From: Rhizomys pruinosus
Lineage: Eukaryota > Chordata > Mammalia > Rodentia > Spalacidae
Direction: 5' to 3'
Length of the DNA: 64,000 nt
Assembly: GCA_009823505.1 (NCBI GenBank)
Contig: VZQC01009572.1
Coordinates: 300,975 to 364,974 of the forward strand
The notes under the pieces are model-generated. The model did no database searches, was not told the origin of the DNA, and worked only from the letters and a program-made list of their open reading frames with translations. Both the position numbers and the translations under genes were made by a program. Below are positions 1 through 11,323 of this stretch, piece after piece (position 1 is the stretch's first letter; each line of letters starts with the position of its first letter).

Positions 1-564
1 TGTTACTTCATGTACTAGCATAGATTTTTACATTTCAATGTCAGTAAACAAAAGACAACATTTTCCATTAATGACACTCCATACTAATAGATACTTAGAT
101 ACTTCCTATTCAATATTTTCATGAGTCTAAACACTGGGCTAAGTTGGTATCTGCCAATATTCCAAATAAAGTCATTCAGTGCACATAGCTAAATTTTTCT
201 CACCAGAATTGCACCAGTTTTGGTCACCTGGGCATTATCTGAGAGCATTTTATATTTTCATTCTTTTCAAACTTTCCCATTCTTTTGGCTGTGAACATTA
301 TCAAAGGATGACTACATGTATTTGAAAGGAAATCGCAGGGAACTGGGGTAGAACAAAAAACAGAGAGAGGAGGACCAGGGTACACAGTGTAGCCCTTGGA
401 CCTCAGTATCCTTTGTCAAGATTGCAATTCTATGCTGTGAGTGAGTCTTCAAATAAATATGCACAGGTTATAAAAGGTAATTGACCAAAAGATTTTAACT
501 GAATTAATACCAAGTGTTTCTACACTGATCAATACTAGCAACCCAAGAGACTCTATTAGTTTCT
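1..564. other. Unassigned AT-rich DNA
   Basis: No recognisable repeat family, coding frame or RNA gene. The sequence is AT-rich without tandem structure. It may be ancient, decayed repeat or unique intergenic or intronic DNA. Confidence 0.5.
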
Positions 565-905
565 CTGCCTGTTGCTGGGACGGATTCCCAACAAGAAGGA
601 ACTTAACAGAGAAAGGGTTTGTTTTAGTTTTCAGTTTGAGGGAATACAGTCTATCGTGACTGAGGGAACATGGCAGCAGGCTCATGCAGTGGCTGGTCAC
701 AGTGGGTCTACAGACAGGAAACAGAGTAGACAGGAAGTAGGACTGGGCTACAAAAACCTGAAGGCCCACCCCCACTAAAACACTTCCTCCAGAGAGACTT
801 TACCACCAAAAGGTTCCACATTCTTCCAGAACAGCGCCACCAACTGGGGACTAAACACATTAGTGTGGGGGTCTGCATTTCCCATTCAGGACCAACAACA
901 GAGAC
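565..905 (-). mobile_element. MaLR-like LTR remnant
   Basis: Blocks such as a purine-rich GACAGGAAACAGAGTAGACA segment, AAGGCCCACCCCCACT, CACTTCCTCC and CACCAACTGGGGAC occur in the order expected for the antisense of a common rodent MaLR-type LTR. Both ends are decayed, so the limits are approximate. Open frames crossing it are not genes. Family assignment is inference. Confidence 0.45.
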
Positions 906-1188
906 CAATCCAAGGTGTGTCAAAGAAGCAATCTCTTGCAGATAATAAAGAGGAGACATTTTTAGACATGGCCTAGCTCCTGGTAGGAAGCTTCCTCAAA
1001 CTGTCAGTACTGTTCACTGTATACCTCTGCTGGCACGTTTGCTTTGGAAAGGACAGGAAAACAATAAAGATAAGGGCTTTTGGAACCGAGTGTGATTAAT
1101 GCCATCACAAGTGATGTTGAGTCAACTGTATAAACCAACAACAGACACCTCCAATATCTGATGCAGGACTGCTTCTCCTTGGTGACTG

Positions 1189-1190
<2 letters not shown>
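906..1190. other. Unassigned DNA
   Basis: No recognisable feature between the LTR-like remnant and the GT microsatellite. Confidence 0.4.

Positions 1191-1235
<45 letters not shown>
1191..1235. repeat. (GT)n microsatellite, about 22 units
   Basis: An uninterrupted run of GT dinucleotides of about 45 bp. It is probably length-polymorphic and is able to form Z-DNA. Confidence 0.97.
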
Positions 1236-1236
<1 letters not shown>

Positions 1237-1967
1237 TCTTCTACTACACTGAGGGAGAGGCAGTGTTCGGGCCTTACCTCTTTCTAGGTCTCTTTACTGT
1301 GGCTTCTTCCCTGTAAGGTAACAGTATGCAAAGTGAACAGAAAGATGATATCCACATAAATATTGAATGAGTTTTGTCAATATTTATTTACCTCTGTTTC
1401 ATTCCTTTCCAGGGTATTCAAAACATAACATATGGTTAAGTCAATGCAAAACAAATCCATTAGGGCCTCACTATTTTTTCACATTCTACCAGCAAACAAA
1501 ATAATGCATGGAAAAAATAGGGATTCTTCTATGATGTAAACTGTCCAAAGCATATCAAGAAAGACTATTTGAATTTCAGTTTATGGAGTTCAAAAATTAT
1601 GCTCTTAATAATGAGATTGTCATGCATCTCTGCCTATTGTAAGGCAGGAAAAGCCATGAAATCTGAAATTCATCATACTGAACAACATTTCAAAACCAAG
1701 TGAAGGAGAAAGCCCTTCAGGAAGCTGAAGAGAGGCTTCAGTTGATGAAGTTCAAGCTGCACAAGCATGAAGACCTGGTGGTCCCAGAAGCCACCTAAAG
1801 AGCCAGGTGAGGCCTTAGTACCCAGAATCCCAGCTCTGGGAAGACAGAGTAAGGTTTGCTATGATAATCTAGCTGAATCAGTGAGGGCCAGGCAAAAAGG
1901 AAGCTGGAGAACAGTCAAGGAAGGCACTTCACATCAATTGCTGGCTTTCACACATGAGCACACACGT
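1236..1967. other. Unassigned DNA
   Basis: No assignable repeat or exon. An open frame that begins near 1767 runs straight into the minisatellite downstream and has no recognisable protein similarity, so I do not call it coding. Confidence 0.4.
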
Positions 1968-2116
1968 GCGTATGCACACATAAGAATACATACCTACACA
2001 TATGCACACATAAGAATACATACCTGCCCATATGCACACATAAGAATACATACCTACACATATGCACACAAAAGAATACATACCTACCCATATGCACACA
2101 TAAGAATACATACCTA
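1968..2116. repeat. 30-bp minisatellite, left part
   Basis: About five copies of a 30-bp unit built from TAAGAATACATACCTACACA plus TATGCACACA. It is the left half of one array interrupted by a SINE insertion; the array resumes at 2506. Because 30 is divisible by three, several frames stay open and give spurious peptides. Confidence 0.95.
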
Positions 2117-2350
2117 GGGGGCTGGAAAGATGGCCTAGTGGTTAAGAGCGCCAACCGCTCTTACAGAGGACCCGGGTTCGATCCCCAGCATCCACATGGC
2201 TGCCGAGAACCGTCTGAAACTCCAATTCCAGGAGAACTCCAGTTCCAGGGGAATCCGAGACCCTCTTCTGACCTCCGCGGCATTGCACGACACGGGTGCA
2301 CAGACTTGCATGCAGACACTACATTGATACACATACAGAAATAAATAAAT
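2117..2350 (+). mobile_element. B2 SINE, duplication-bearing subfamily
   Basis: The tRNA-derived head has a GGGGCTGGAAAGATGGC start, an A-box-like TGGCCTAGTGGTTAAGAGC and a B-box-like GGTTCGATCCC. The body carries the 17-bp tandem duplication seen in a subset of copies here. The tail is AAATAAATAAAT. Non-coding; transcribed by RNA polymerase III when active. It is inserted into the 30-bp minisatellite. Confidence 0.93.
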
Positions 2351-2505
2351 TCCGGGCATGGTGGCGCACGCCTTTAATCCTAGCACTTGGGAGGCAGAGG
2401 CACGCGGTTCTCTGTGAGTTCGAGGCCAGCCTGGTCTACAGAGTGAGTTCCAGGACAGCCAGAGCTACAGGGAGACCCTGTCTCAAAAAAAGACCAAAAA
2501 AACCC
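2351..2505 (+). mobile_element. B1 SINE
   Basis: The 7SL-derived sequence begins GGGCATGGTGGCGCACGCC and ends ACCCTGTCTC plus an A-rich tail. It abuts the B2 tail directly. The flanking AAGAATACATACCT at 2103-2116 and 2506-2519 brackets B2 and B1 together, although the host repeat itself contains this string. Confidence 0.93.
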
Positions 2506-2744
2506 AAGAATACATACCTACACATATTCACACATAAGAATACATACCTACACATATGCGCACATAAGAATACATACCTACACATATGCACACATAAGAA
2601 TACATACCTACACATATGCGCACATAAGAATACATACCTACGCATATGCACACATAAGAATACATACCTGAACATATACACACATAAGAATGCATACCTA
2701 TACATATGCATACATAAGAATACATACCTACACATATGCACACA
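2506..2744. repeat. 30-bp minisatellite, right part
   Basis: About eight further copies of the 30-bp TAAGAATACATACCTACACA-type unit, continuing the array interrupted at 2116. Units differ by single substitutions such as TATGCG versus TATGCA. Confidence 0.95.
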
Positions 2745-3640
2745 AAAAGAGAAAGAAAAACTGGCAAGAAATCCACCCAGTTTTGTAATAGACTCAGTGA
2801 AATCGATTCTCTGTGATGGCTATGGGGACCCAACAAGATCCCTATCAGAAGTTTTCAGTAAGTTCAGTCATCACAGTCTGCCCTGTTCCTTTTATTCCAA
2901 GGAGGATCTTACTGGATAGAGGTGGGAAAATATTTTTTAAGTTTTTTTCTTTATTGAGCATCTGTACATTTCATACTATGATTGCTAATCAATTTAGGCT
3001 GTCCCCCATGCCCCCAAACTCCGTAGAAACTCATGAATTGCACATCCGTGTTAAATCCTATCTAGATGTCCTTCTGTGCAAATTCATCCACTGGAGTCTA
3101 GTCAGCACATCTAGAAAGCTTAAGTAAGGTAAAGTCTCCTTCACCGAACAGTGATCAGTCTTCAGTAGTTCTCAGTCCAGGGCCTGCCCACTGCCCATTT
3201 CTCTCACTCCACTCTGAGACCTTGTCTGATTGAGATGGCATGGACCCTGTGCCTGATGCCAACCTTGCCACGAGTTCATATGTGCAAGCTTCCAGTAGCC
3301 TGAGAGCCCCGGCCTCCCTACATGTATGAACCAGCCCTGGTTCTTACAATCTTTCTGCCACAATCCCTGAGCTGGGGTGCACAGGCAGGTTCCTCGTGGA
3401 GTGGCTGTGCAGATGGGCATAGCCTAGCTGTCCGCTTGGTTTAATCAAGGCCCCTTTAGTGAACATCTCTCCTCTAACTTCTAGCAGGGGCATCTTTTCA
3501 CCTCTAGCGGGGGTGTCTAATCTTTAGACATTGCAACATGATATTGTCAATTACCAAGTTCACCCTGGAGAACTGGGAACCTGAAACCTGAGTTACCAAA
3601 ACAAACAATCACCACCACAACAAAAACCTCTCAAAAGATG
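2745..3640 (-). mobile_element. Probable decayed L1 3' UTR pieces
   Basis: Around 2938-3070 the sequence resembles the antisense of the L1 3' end seen better at 13636: TTTATTGAG, then TTTCATAC, then CCCCCATGCCCCC. Around 3340 a TTCTTACAATCTTTCTGCC block resembles the L1 3' UTR antisense at 5835 and 33150. The rest is unassigned. Limits are approximate. Confidence 0.35.
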
Positions 3641-5566
3641 TTTTATTAAGTCTATAATTTTGTGTTGGACCACTGTGGCAGCTATGCCGGGCTGCATGCA
3701 GCCCTCAGGCATTGAGCAAACGTAACTGCTAGAGGTTTCAGTGTGCTGAGTTCTGGGTTTCTTTCAGTACATCTCTAACTTCCTGGTCGTTGCTTTTGAA
3801 GCTGTGTGCCCACAAACCATCAGCTATTTTGTTAATCATCTAAGGTTCATATCCATTGCACCAGTTAGATCCTGGCTCAGTCCTAACTCCTTGGGGAAGA
3901 TTTCTGCTGTAATGATTAGGGAAGATCTCTTGAACTTTCAGCAGTATTTGTCCCTGTTTTTACATAATGCCTTCCTCATTTGCAATTCTACTTCTATTTG
4001 AAGAACCATTTGATTATCATTTTCTCTTACAGGAGTGTGACCTCCATGAAGGTGGATCTCTGGCTATTTTTGCACAACATTAAATTCCGTTTCCTCAGAC
4101 AGTGCTCTGGCTCCACTACACCCAAAGCTTGTTGAGTGAATAAATGATTCAATTAATTAAGATAATGTTTGTAAAGCACCCAGCAAAATGTTGTCACAGT
4201 AAACAGCAAATGGTCTCGCCATTACTTTCCTCTTATTGTTTACAGCAGACACGTGTTCAATGACTCGTTTCATTCCTCATCCCTTCTTTCTCATTTGTCC
4301 CATTTCTTTCTCTTTTTTTCTTACTGGCCTGTGAGATAGCCCTGAACTATGCAAAATAAACTCCTCTTATGAAATTCAAGATTTCAGAGGTGAGTAAGTC
4401 TAAAGTTCTCATAAAATACACATATAGAAATAAATAAAATTAATAATAATAAAAAAAAAAACCTGAGCTATAATTAAATACAGTGGATGCTTGTTGTAGG
4501 TTTTCCCAGGTTGGGGATAGGGCTGGAGACCTACGTGAATTAAACTCCAAGGCTGTGTGTGCAGAGAGCCTGAGCCACAGTCTGATTTTGCCTTAGACTT
4601 TCTACATGAGATCACTTGCAGGGTGAATGATTAAGACAAGACAGATGTTTTGGAGCTCAAGAGGGTAGCCAGGGCGAGGAGGCCATTCTCCCAGAGCGAA
4701 TGGCGCCTTTTCAGAGACAGCCACATGCCAAAGGCAATTGGATTGGGTAGAAGTGCAATTCAATTGTCTTTGAATACAGAGACAACTGAGCTGTCCTGCA
4801 GGCTCCAAGGGAAGCTTCATCACCCCAGACGTGACCCAGGACTTCTCCTTTCCCTTTGACTTCTTTAAGCAATCCGTTTACTCTAGGATATGTGCCATCT
4901 CAAGGTGGACAAATATTCAGGAGATCCACTTCTGTTGCCTTCTGGACAGCACATTTCACAGAGTTTGTTCCTGACAGAGCGTCTAGATACAGATGGCATG
5001 GTGACTTCCTGCTCATAATGAGGTCCATTGGACGAGTACCAGAGGAAGGAGCATCTGCCACATAAAATCCAAACCCCAAACCCACTCTGGGGTATGTAAA
5101 ACACCAGAACGTCTACCCTTCCTCCCCATCTGGAGCGAGCTAGAAATTCCTGGAAACCTACAGATGGCCATCGTGGCCATAAAATGGCACCGTAAAGAAC
5201 TCTTCCTGCACCTCAGTGTACCCATAGGGTAGTGCCATCCTCAAATACAAATGGGTCAGGTGCACAGGGCTCACTAATTACTCATGAAAAGAACAAATAA
5301 TTGTCTTCCATTGTGTCTTACCCTCACCTCCACTGCTTTTCTTTTTTTAATCGTTAAGAAATTCATTTATTCAGGAAATGATGAAGGTATTGCATTGAAC
5401 CTGCACCAAATGGATTGGTAACACAATGTGAATTAGATTATGTCCAGTACTTGAAATATTATTAATCAATACTTCTACTGCCTGACAACTCTCAGGCACC
5501 CCAGAGAACCCTGAGAAACTTAGAACTTAGATTAGACCAAAACCCAGCATAGAAGTGTGGAAATAC
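3641..5566. other. Unassigned DNA, about 1.9 kb
   Basis: No convincing repeat, exon or RNA gene. A GC-containing segment near 3665-3720 (GGGCTGCATGCAGCCC is a perfect palindrome) and an A-rich run near 4440-4462 are the only local structures seen. Short open frames on both strands have no recognisable product. Confidence 0.45.
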
Positions 5567-5623
5567 GTGGCATTGCACGACACGGGTGTACAAACGTACA
5601 TGCAGACAGTACATTCATACACA

Positions 5624-5667
<44 letters not shown>

Positions 5668-5670
5668 ATA
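5567..5670 (+). mobile_element. 5'-truncated B2 SINE with (TAAA)n tail
   Basis: Only the 3' part of B2 is present (GGCATTGCACGACACGGGTG, then CATGCAGACAGTACATTCAT). The tail has expanded to about ten TAAA units. The tRNA-derived promoter region is missing. Confidence 0.9.
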
Positions 5671-5749
5671 CTTGCTTCATTAAGTGCTTTAATGTAGCAC
5701 ATGGTAATTTAAGTTTCTAGTCCCTACCTGACTCCTACGCATTTTCATT

Positions 5750-6155
5750 AAAATATGATAGTTTTTTGCATGCTGATACCACTGCTGTACGTTCATATGT
5801 ACAGGGTCCCAGGAGCTTGCACAACCTCCCTAACTCTTACAATCTTTCTGCCCTCTCTTCCACAATGTTCACTGAGCCCAGCCTTAGTGAAGCTGAATAT
5901 AAGCCACCTGTCCATGGACCCACGCTCTGTAGATTCCTAATCTCCATGGTTTGGCCATTCCTGCCCATTTGAGTTACTGGCCTCACGTCATATGGGGGAG
6001 CTTCCTTACAAGTGTTAAATGGTCATTAATGCCTTCTTGGGTCCTTGTCCTATGTTGTGTGGGGCTTTTATGTAGAGGATGCATTGTAGATGTGTTGCCT
6101 AGGCATGAGTAAGTAAAGACCATGTCTGTGTGTAAAAAAAAAAAAAAAAAAATGA
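5750..6155 (-). mobile_element. Probable L1 3' UTR remnant and A-run
   Basis: A block around 5830-5880 (CTCTTACAATCTTTCTGCCC, then CTCTTCCACAATGTTC) matches the antisense L1 3' UTR block at 33150-33190 in this window. The remainder to the A-run at 6134-6152 is less certain and could be an independent retroposed piece ending in poly(A). Confidence 0.45.
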
Positions 6156-6584
6156 ATTCTGGCCACAGATGGTGAAGGTTAAGTTACCCTTATTTAAATA
6201 TGATCCTGACCTCTTCCTACTTCACACAGTGCTCCTCAAAATATGCAGGGGTCTCAAAGAGTAGTTTGAAAACCACTACACCAAGTTAATATCCTTAGGA
6301 ATCAGCCCATCTACATCACCAAAGTCCAGAATTAGCTCAGAGGAGGGTTCAGGGCCTCCATCAGTTATATTGGTCAGAATTTTCTATAGAATCAGAGCTT
6401 TTGATGGCTCAAGCCCGGAATTCATGACTGGCTGCTGCTTAACAAGGATGCACAGGGTTGGGACTGAAGTTCTACCCCTCCTTTGTCCCCCCAAAGATGC
6501 ATCTTGACACAACTATCTAGAGACAGGGATACATTTTCTTACTTTACATAAAAGCACAGGCAATAGCTACAGCTAGATGCTTCC
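6156..6584. other. Unassigned DNA
   Basis: No recognisable repeat or coding evidence. Confidence 0.4.
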
Positions 6585-6668
6585 GCTCCCTCCCCTCCCC
6601 TCCCCTCCCCTCCCCTCCTATTTTCCTTATTCTCTTTCTTTCCTCCCCCCTCCCTCCCTTCCTTCCTG
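6585..6668. repeat. Pyrimidine-rich (CTCCC)n tract
   Basis: CTCCC pentamers (about six) are followed by a C/T-only stretch. Homopyrimidine on one strand suits triplex formation. Confidence 0.9.
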
Positions 6669-7927
6669 TTTTCAGGATACAGGAGCTTGATTAAAAATGA
6701 GAAAGCTCAAACACAACAAACAGACCTCAGGGAAATGGAGAGAAAAATAATAAATGGAAGGTGAAAGTCAAATCTGGGACAAAGACCAAATTCCAAAGCC
6801 TAGAAACTTCTCAGCGCAGACCCAAGGTTTTCCTGTTCTCTTGTAGACAAATGGGTCCATTTGGAACCTTGCCTTACCTGGGGCAGTGTATGTACTTTAT
6901 GTGGGTGGATGGGGAAAGGAAGCAATGAATTCCAGGATAAGTTTCACTTGAAGAGAATGGCCTGGTACAGATGTAATTTTGTCTCAGAAGAGCCTAGACA
7001 CCTCCCCGGCCACAGGGGTACCTGTCAGAGCCTGCAGGAAGACAACTGTGTGAGGAACCAAATTCCCTCACCCCTGTGACCTCACAGGGTCTCACATACA
7101 AGGCAGGGCAGGGCCTGGTTCTGCTTGGGGAAATTAACAGGCAGAGGTGAAACAATGCTCTGCAGTGTTTTAATTATGCTTTAATTATGTCTCTGTCTTT
7201 ATGTCAGCAGGGACTCTCACCCGATCTGTTGCACCGTCAGGGGGAAAGGGAGAGGAGAAATGAAAGGATTTTTCTGCCCACATTCAAGGTTTGCAAAGCT
7301 TTCTGATCAGTCCAGTTGGGCATGAAAAGACAGAAGAAGGTCCTTACCTCAAAAGCCCATAGGAGCAGACGCAGGAAGAAAAAGGGGGCTTTGAAAGTGA
7401 TAATTAAAAGAAAAATTCAGTCCCAGTCTTTCAAGTTCTCTTGGGCTCAAGATTCCTTTTTCAGTCCTCCAGAATCTGCTGCCTCTCCACCAGGTTGGAG
7501 AGAGGGCAGCCCCTCAGGGTAGCTTTTATGTCAGGCAGCTACTCAGCCAGCAACTTAGCCTCAAAGGGAAGCTTCTTCCCCAGAGATGGCCTGTACCAGA
7601 GCAGCCCCTTCCGTGAGCAGAACACATGGGCTCTGAAGATTAGCTTTAGAGGAGGGAGACTTGAAAGTGGAGAAGTCTTGGGACTCTTCTAGCCAATCAC
7701 CCATAATTCTTCGTTGTCTTTGGAACATCAAATCCAGCTGTCACTTGAGGGTGGGGCAGACTCAGAAGCTCGGGGCCTCCTGAGCTCAGGACACCATAGT
7801 CTACCACACTGTTAGGCACGTACGTACGTGCTTTCTATGGATGGCCTTTCTGCTCCCTTCAAATCCATTCACTTCTCCGCCATAGCTTTAGAAAGTCTGT
7901 TTGACTCTTAAGTCTGGCATTTGTTTG
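6669..7927. other. Unassigned DNA, about 1.25 kb
   Basis: No repeat family recognised. Short open frames at 6861-7079 and 7441-7692 have no recognisable protein similarity. It contains a 16-bp CpG-rich palindrome at 7816-7831, reported under findings. Confidence 0.4.
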
Positions 7928-7988
7928 TGTGATCACCCAGGATGATTTCATTGAATTTAAGTTTCTTTATCTGTAAAACGGGCACCTA
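7928..7988 (+). mobile_element. MIR SINE fragment
   Basis: TTTCTTTATCTGTAAAACGG matches the well-known MIR core block (C-C-T-C-A-T-C-T-G-T-A-A-A-A type). Short and diverged, as expected for this ancient mammalian SINE. Confidence 0.65.
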
Positions 7989-7989
7989 C

Positions 7990-8218
7990 TGGAGCTGGGG
8001 AGATGGCTCAGTGGTTAAAAGCACTTGGTGCTCTTGCAGACGAATCAGGTTTGGTTCCCAGCACCACATGACTGTTAACATTACTCTGTAACTCTAGTTC
8101 CAAGGGCTCTGACTCCACAGGTACCAAGCACACACGTAGTACCCATACGTGCACGGCAGGCAAAACACTCATACACATAAACAAAAGCTTTAAATAAATC
8201 AGCCTTTTTTTTTTTTTT
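7990..8218 (+). mobile_element. Diverged B2/B3 SINE
   Basis: Starts GGAGCTGGGGAGATGGCTC, followed by A-box and B-box-like motifs. The body is diverged and includes CAGGCAAAACACTCATACAC before an A-rich tail. The ending resembles an older B2/B3 class rather than the younger B2 copies in the window. Confidence 0.8.
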
Positions 8219-8288
8219 GGAATGGGCACTAATTAAAATATTCTGCATTATTATGAAGATGTAGTAATTAAAGTTATTTGTACTTTCT

Positions 8289-8527
8289 TTTTTTATTTAT
8301 TTATTTCTGTATGTGTAGGAATGTACTGTCTGCATGCAGGTTTGTGCACCCGTGTTGTACAATGCTGCGGAGGTCAGAAGATGGTGTCGGATTCCCCTGG
8401 AACTGCAGTTCTCCTGGAATTGGAGTTTCAGACGGTTCTCGGCCGCCATGTGGGTGCTGGGGATCGAACCCGGGTCCTCTGTAAGGGTGGTCGGCGCTCT
8501 TAACCGCTAGGCCATCTCTCAAACCCC
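8289..8527 (-). mobile_element. B2 SINE, duplication-bearing subfamily
   Basis: Antisense B2 with the 17-bp internal duplication. It is flanked by a perfect 18-bp target-site duplication AAGTTATTTGTACTTTCT at 8271-8288 and 8528-8545, indicating recent L1-mediated retroposition. Confidence 0.96.
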
Positions 8528-8584
8528 AAGTTATTTGTACTTTCTAAAGATGTTCCCTCATATATCATATGTTCTATCATACAT

Positions 8585-9125
8585 TCTAAGCCAGTACTTG
8601 AGTACTGATGTTTAATGCAGCACTATTTACAATTGCTAAGTTTTTTTTTATTATAGATATTTTTTGTACAAGATTATCAAATCTAGAATAGCTAAGTTTT
8701 TAGAACCAACCCAGGTTTTTGTCAACAGAGGAATGGATACAGAAAACATGGTATTTATCACAATGGAGTCTTATTCAGCCATAAAGAACTAAATGCAGGA
8801 AATTGGATACAACCAGAGATTATGATATGAAACAGATTAAAACAGATGTAGAAAGGTAACTAGTACATGTTTTCTCTCATTCATGGATCGAAGATTTCAC
8901 ATAGTTATATAAAGTGACATCTGTACACCTGACGTGAACACAGAAGTATAATTGTCCAGAACAAAGGGGACTAATGGAAGCAAAGAGCAGAGAGTAGAGA
9001 TATGGGGGAGGGTGTACCCAGTCAAAGGACATTGGGTAGTGGTGTGAAAATGTCCTTAGGAAACCCAGTACTTTGTTCAATGAACATCTGCCAATAAAAA
9101 TATTACTATATATAATAGTGACATT
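8585..9125 (+). mobile_element. L1 3' end, diverged
   Basis: Order of blocks matches the end of L1 ORF2 and its 3' UTR: AATGCAGCACTATTTACAAT, GGAATGGATACAGAAAACAT, ATTCAGCCATAAAGAACTAA, then an untranslated region ending in AATAAAAATATT. The reading frame is broken. Confidence 0.8.
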
Positions 9126-10214
9126 ATCTAAGGATCTGGCATTCTGGGAAGCCAGCACTGTGGGGTCTGCAGGAACCATGGCTTATATGTTTGTTTGCCT
9201 CTCTATTTCTGTGACGAGGCACACCTTGACCAGGCCCTTTACAAACACCTGTAGGGAAACATGAATAAACAATATGAGAGACATAATGAGTATGGCGGAC
9301 ACAGTGACTGAGGGGGTAGACCCTAGGGGGAGAGGGAAAGGAAGGAGCTGCTTCTGAAAAATGGCCCCTGGTTGAGAGCTGAGCTAAATCATCGCTTCTG
9401 AGAAGGAACATTCCAGAGAAAGTATAAGACCTCTCGCACTATGGCTTCGAGCCGTTTCTCACCGGGAACAGTTTTACTTCCACCGGCTTCCTAGCCCACA
9501 TTCATTACACCCCTCCTGTCTCCCAAGGATAACAGTTTCCTCACAGTTTCAAGACCCAGAACTTCATGGGATATTCGTCAGACTGTGGCCTTCCCGGTGC
9601 TGATTCCAGAGACTCCCTGGCTGCCGCCAACAAAGGATCGTACCCCTGAGGTTTCAGTGCCCACCCACATCTTGGAGCCCACACACATCTTCTTACCCCT
9701 TCACACATGGTTAGTACATTCACATGTGGCCTGCAATGTACTTATTTCAATTGAGTTGAACTAGCTTCTTTTTATTTTGCTTCTGTAGAAGAACGATGAG
9801 AAAAGTGGGGCTGCCCTTGCTGTTTTGCAAACCCAGGGCTGAGACGCTCAGCAGAGGGGCTCTGCCAAAGATGGAGAATTGAAGTTTGTTTGTTTTTTTC
9901 ACTCATGAACTGACAGATTCTGCCTGCTCGTGGCCATTTGGGATTAGGCTCAGATCATGGTAAGTTCTTGCATAATACAGAGACTGTGTGATTTCAGAGA
10001 TGTCTTTGTTCATGTATAAACCACAGACCATCTTTGTCACAGGAACTGATTCTGGGTGTGCCTCGGATGTTTGTGCTGAAATGTTCACCACTGAAGATTG
10101 TAGGAATGACTTTTACAATATAGATGTAATCTGGAGTAATGACTTTCACGTTACCTTGCAACCAAAAAGGTTATTCTTTATAAAGTAAACAAGCTCAGTA
10201 AGCCATTACACTCT
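9126..10214. other. Unassigned DNA, about 1.1 kb
   Basis: No repeat family or exon recognised. Short open frames (for example 9124-9411 on the minus strand and 9988-10188 on the plus strand) lack recognisable similarity. Confidence 0.4.
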
Positions 10215-10457
10215 TTCTAAAAAAAAAAAACTATCTTTATTATTTTTATTTTATGTATGTATGAGTGTATTGCCTGCATGTGTGTAAGTGCACTGGTATT
10301 GTGCAATGCTGGAGGAGGTCAGAAGAGGGTGTTGAATCCCCTGGAACTGGAGTTATAAATGGTTGTTAGCCGCCGTGTGGGTGTTAAGTATCAAACCTGG
10401 GTCCTGCGCAAGAGCAGCCAGTGCTCTTAAGTGCTGAGCCATCTCTCCAGGCCCTCC
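10215..10457 (-). mobile_element. Old B2/B3 SINE
   Basis: Antisense order: ATGAGTGTATTGCCTGCATG, TCAGAAGAGGGTGTTGAATC, CCTGGAACTGGAGTT, then CATCTCTCCAGGCCC at the head. It is more diverged than the B2 copies with perfect target duplications. Confidence 0.85.
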
Positions 10458-10875
10458 ATTGCCCTCTTAAGGACTGGGCTCCTGACCTTAATCCCTCAGG
10501 ATGCCACCTTGCCTTCCACAGGAGATAGTGTATGAATGTAGATGTGCTTGATCAATACTGCAAACAGCTTGTGTCTCTCATTGAAAGCAATGGGAACCAT
10601 GGAGAATTCTTATTGATAGTGCTTATGCAATTTTAGGCCATGGGGATCAAAGGGCAAGATATTCTGATAAGATAAGGGTGGATCCTAGCCTCTCTTCCGA
10701 CTGATTCTGGAAAGACTGCCTCAATAAATGTATGGGTGAAGTCTGGCTGGGGAACGCAGCTCGGGAGACGTCTGAAGGGACAGATGTTTCTGAGTTCAGC
10801 TCCTTTCTTGGCTTTAACAGTGAATGCTAAGAGTCAGGTGGGTTCTTTATTCAAATATAACCCGTACTGTCATTT
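10458..10875. other. Unassigned DNA
   Basis: No repeat or coding evidence. An open frame that starts here runs into the adjacent L1 insertion and is therefore artefactual. Confidence 0.4.
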
Positions 10876-10892
10876 AGAAATACCACAGGATA

Positions 10893-11306
10893 CTGATTTT
10901 ACAAGAGAATACCTCTATAACAGCTGGCTCCAATCTACAGCTGGAGAACGACCTCATCGTCATCTTATTTCTCCTTATTCTATTGAACATACAAGCCCCC
11001 CCTGGTGGATGGTGGGACCCATGAGCTGTGTGGGTTTGGGCACAACTGCTTGCAAATTGGTTTTACATGAAGGATGCTTGTACTCACAAATTATCACTTA
11101 TTGTTAAAAAAAATGAAAAAACAAAACAAAAAAGCAGAGAAAGATGCAGAAATCTTACGGCAGAATGCATGATCTGAGATGGGTAGGGGTGGGGTGGGGG
11201 GAAGGGAAGGGGATATATGCCTGAACTGAATTGGAAAATGTTGTATGAAATACACAAAGCATCAATAAAAAAAAAAGAATGAATTAATGTAACAATAAAA
11301 AAAAAA
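10893..11306 (+). mobile_element. 5'-truncated L1 insertion
   Basis: A 414-bp insertion bracketed by a perfect 17-bp target-site duplication, AGAAATACCACAGGATA, at 10876-10892 and 11307-11323. The 3' part (from about 11118) matches the L1 3' end found at 17160-17303: CAGAATGCATGATCTGAG, then AATGTTGTATGAAATACACA, then AATAAAA and an A-rich tail. Confidence 0.9.
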
Positions 11307-11323
11307 AGAAATACCACAGGATA

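Noticed and set aside
2296..2919. 207-residue open frame
   Set aside because: It runs through B2, B1 and the 30-bp minisatellite.
10736..11107. 123-residue open frame
   Set aside because: It crosses the left target duplication of an L1 insertion, so the frame did not exist before the insertion and has no recognised domain.
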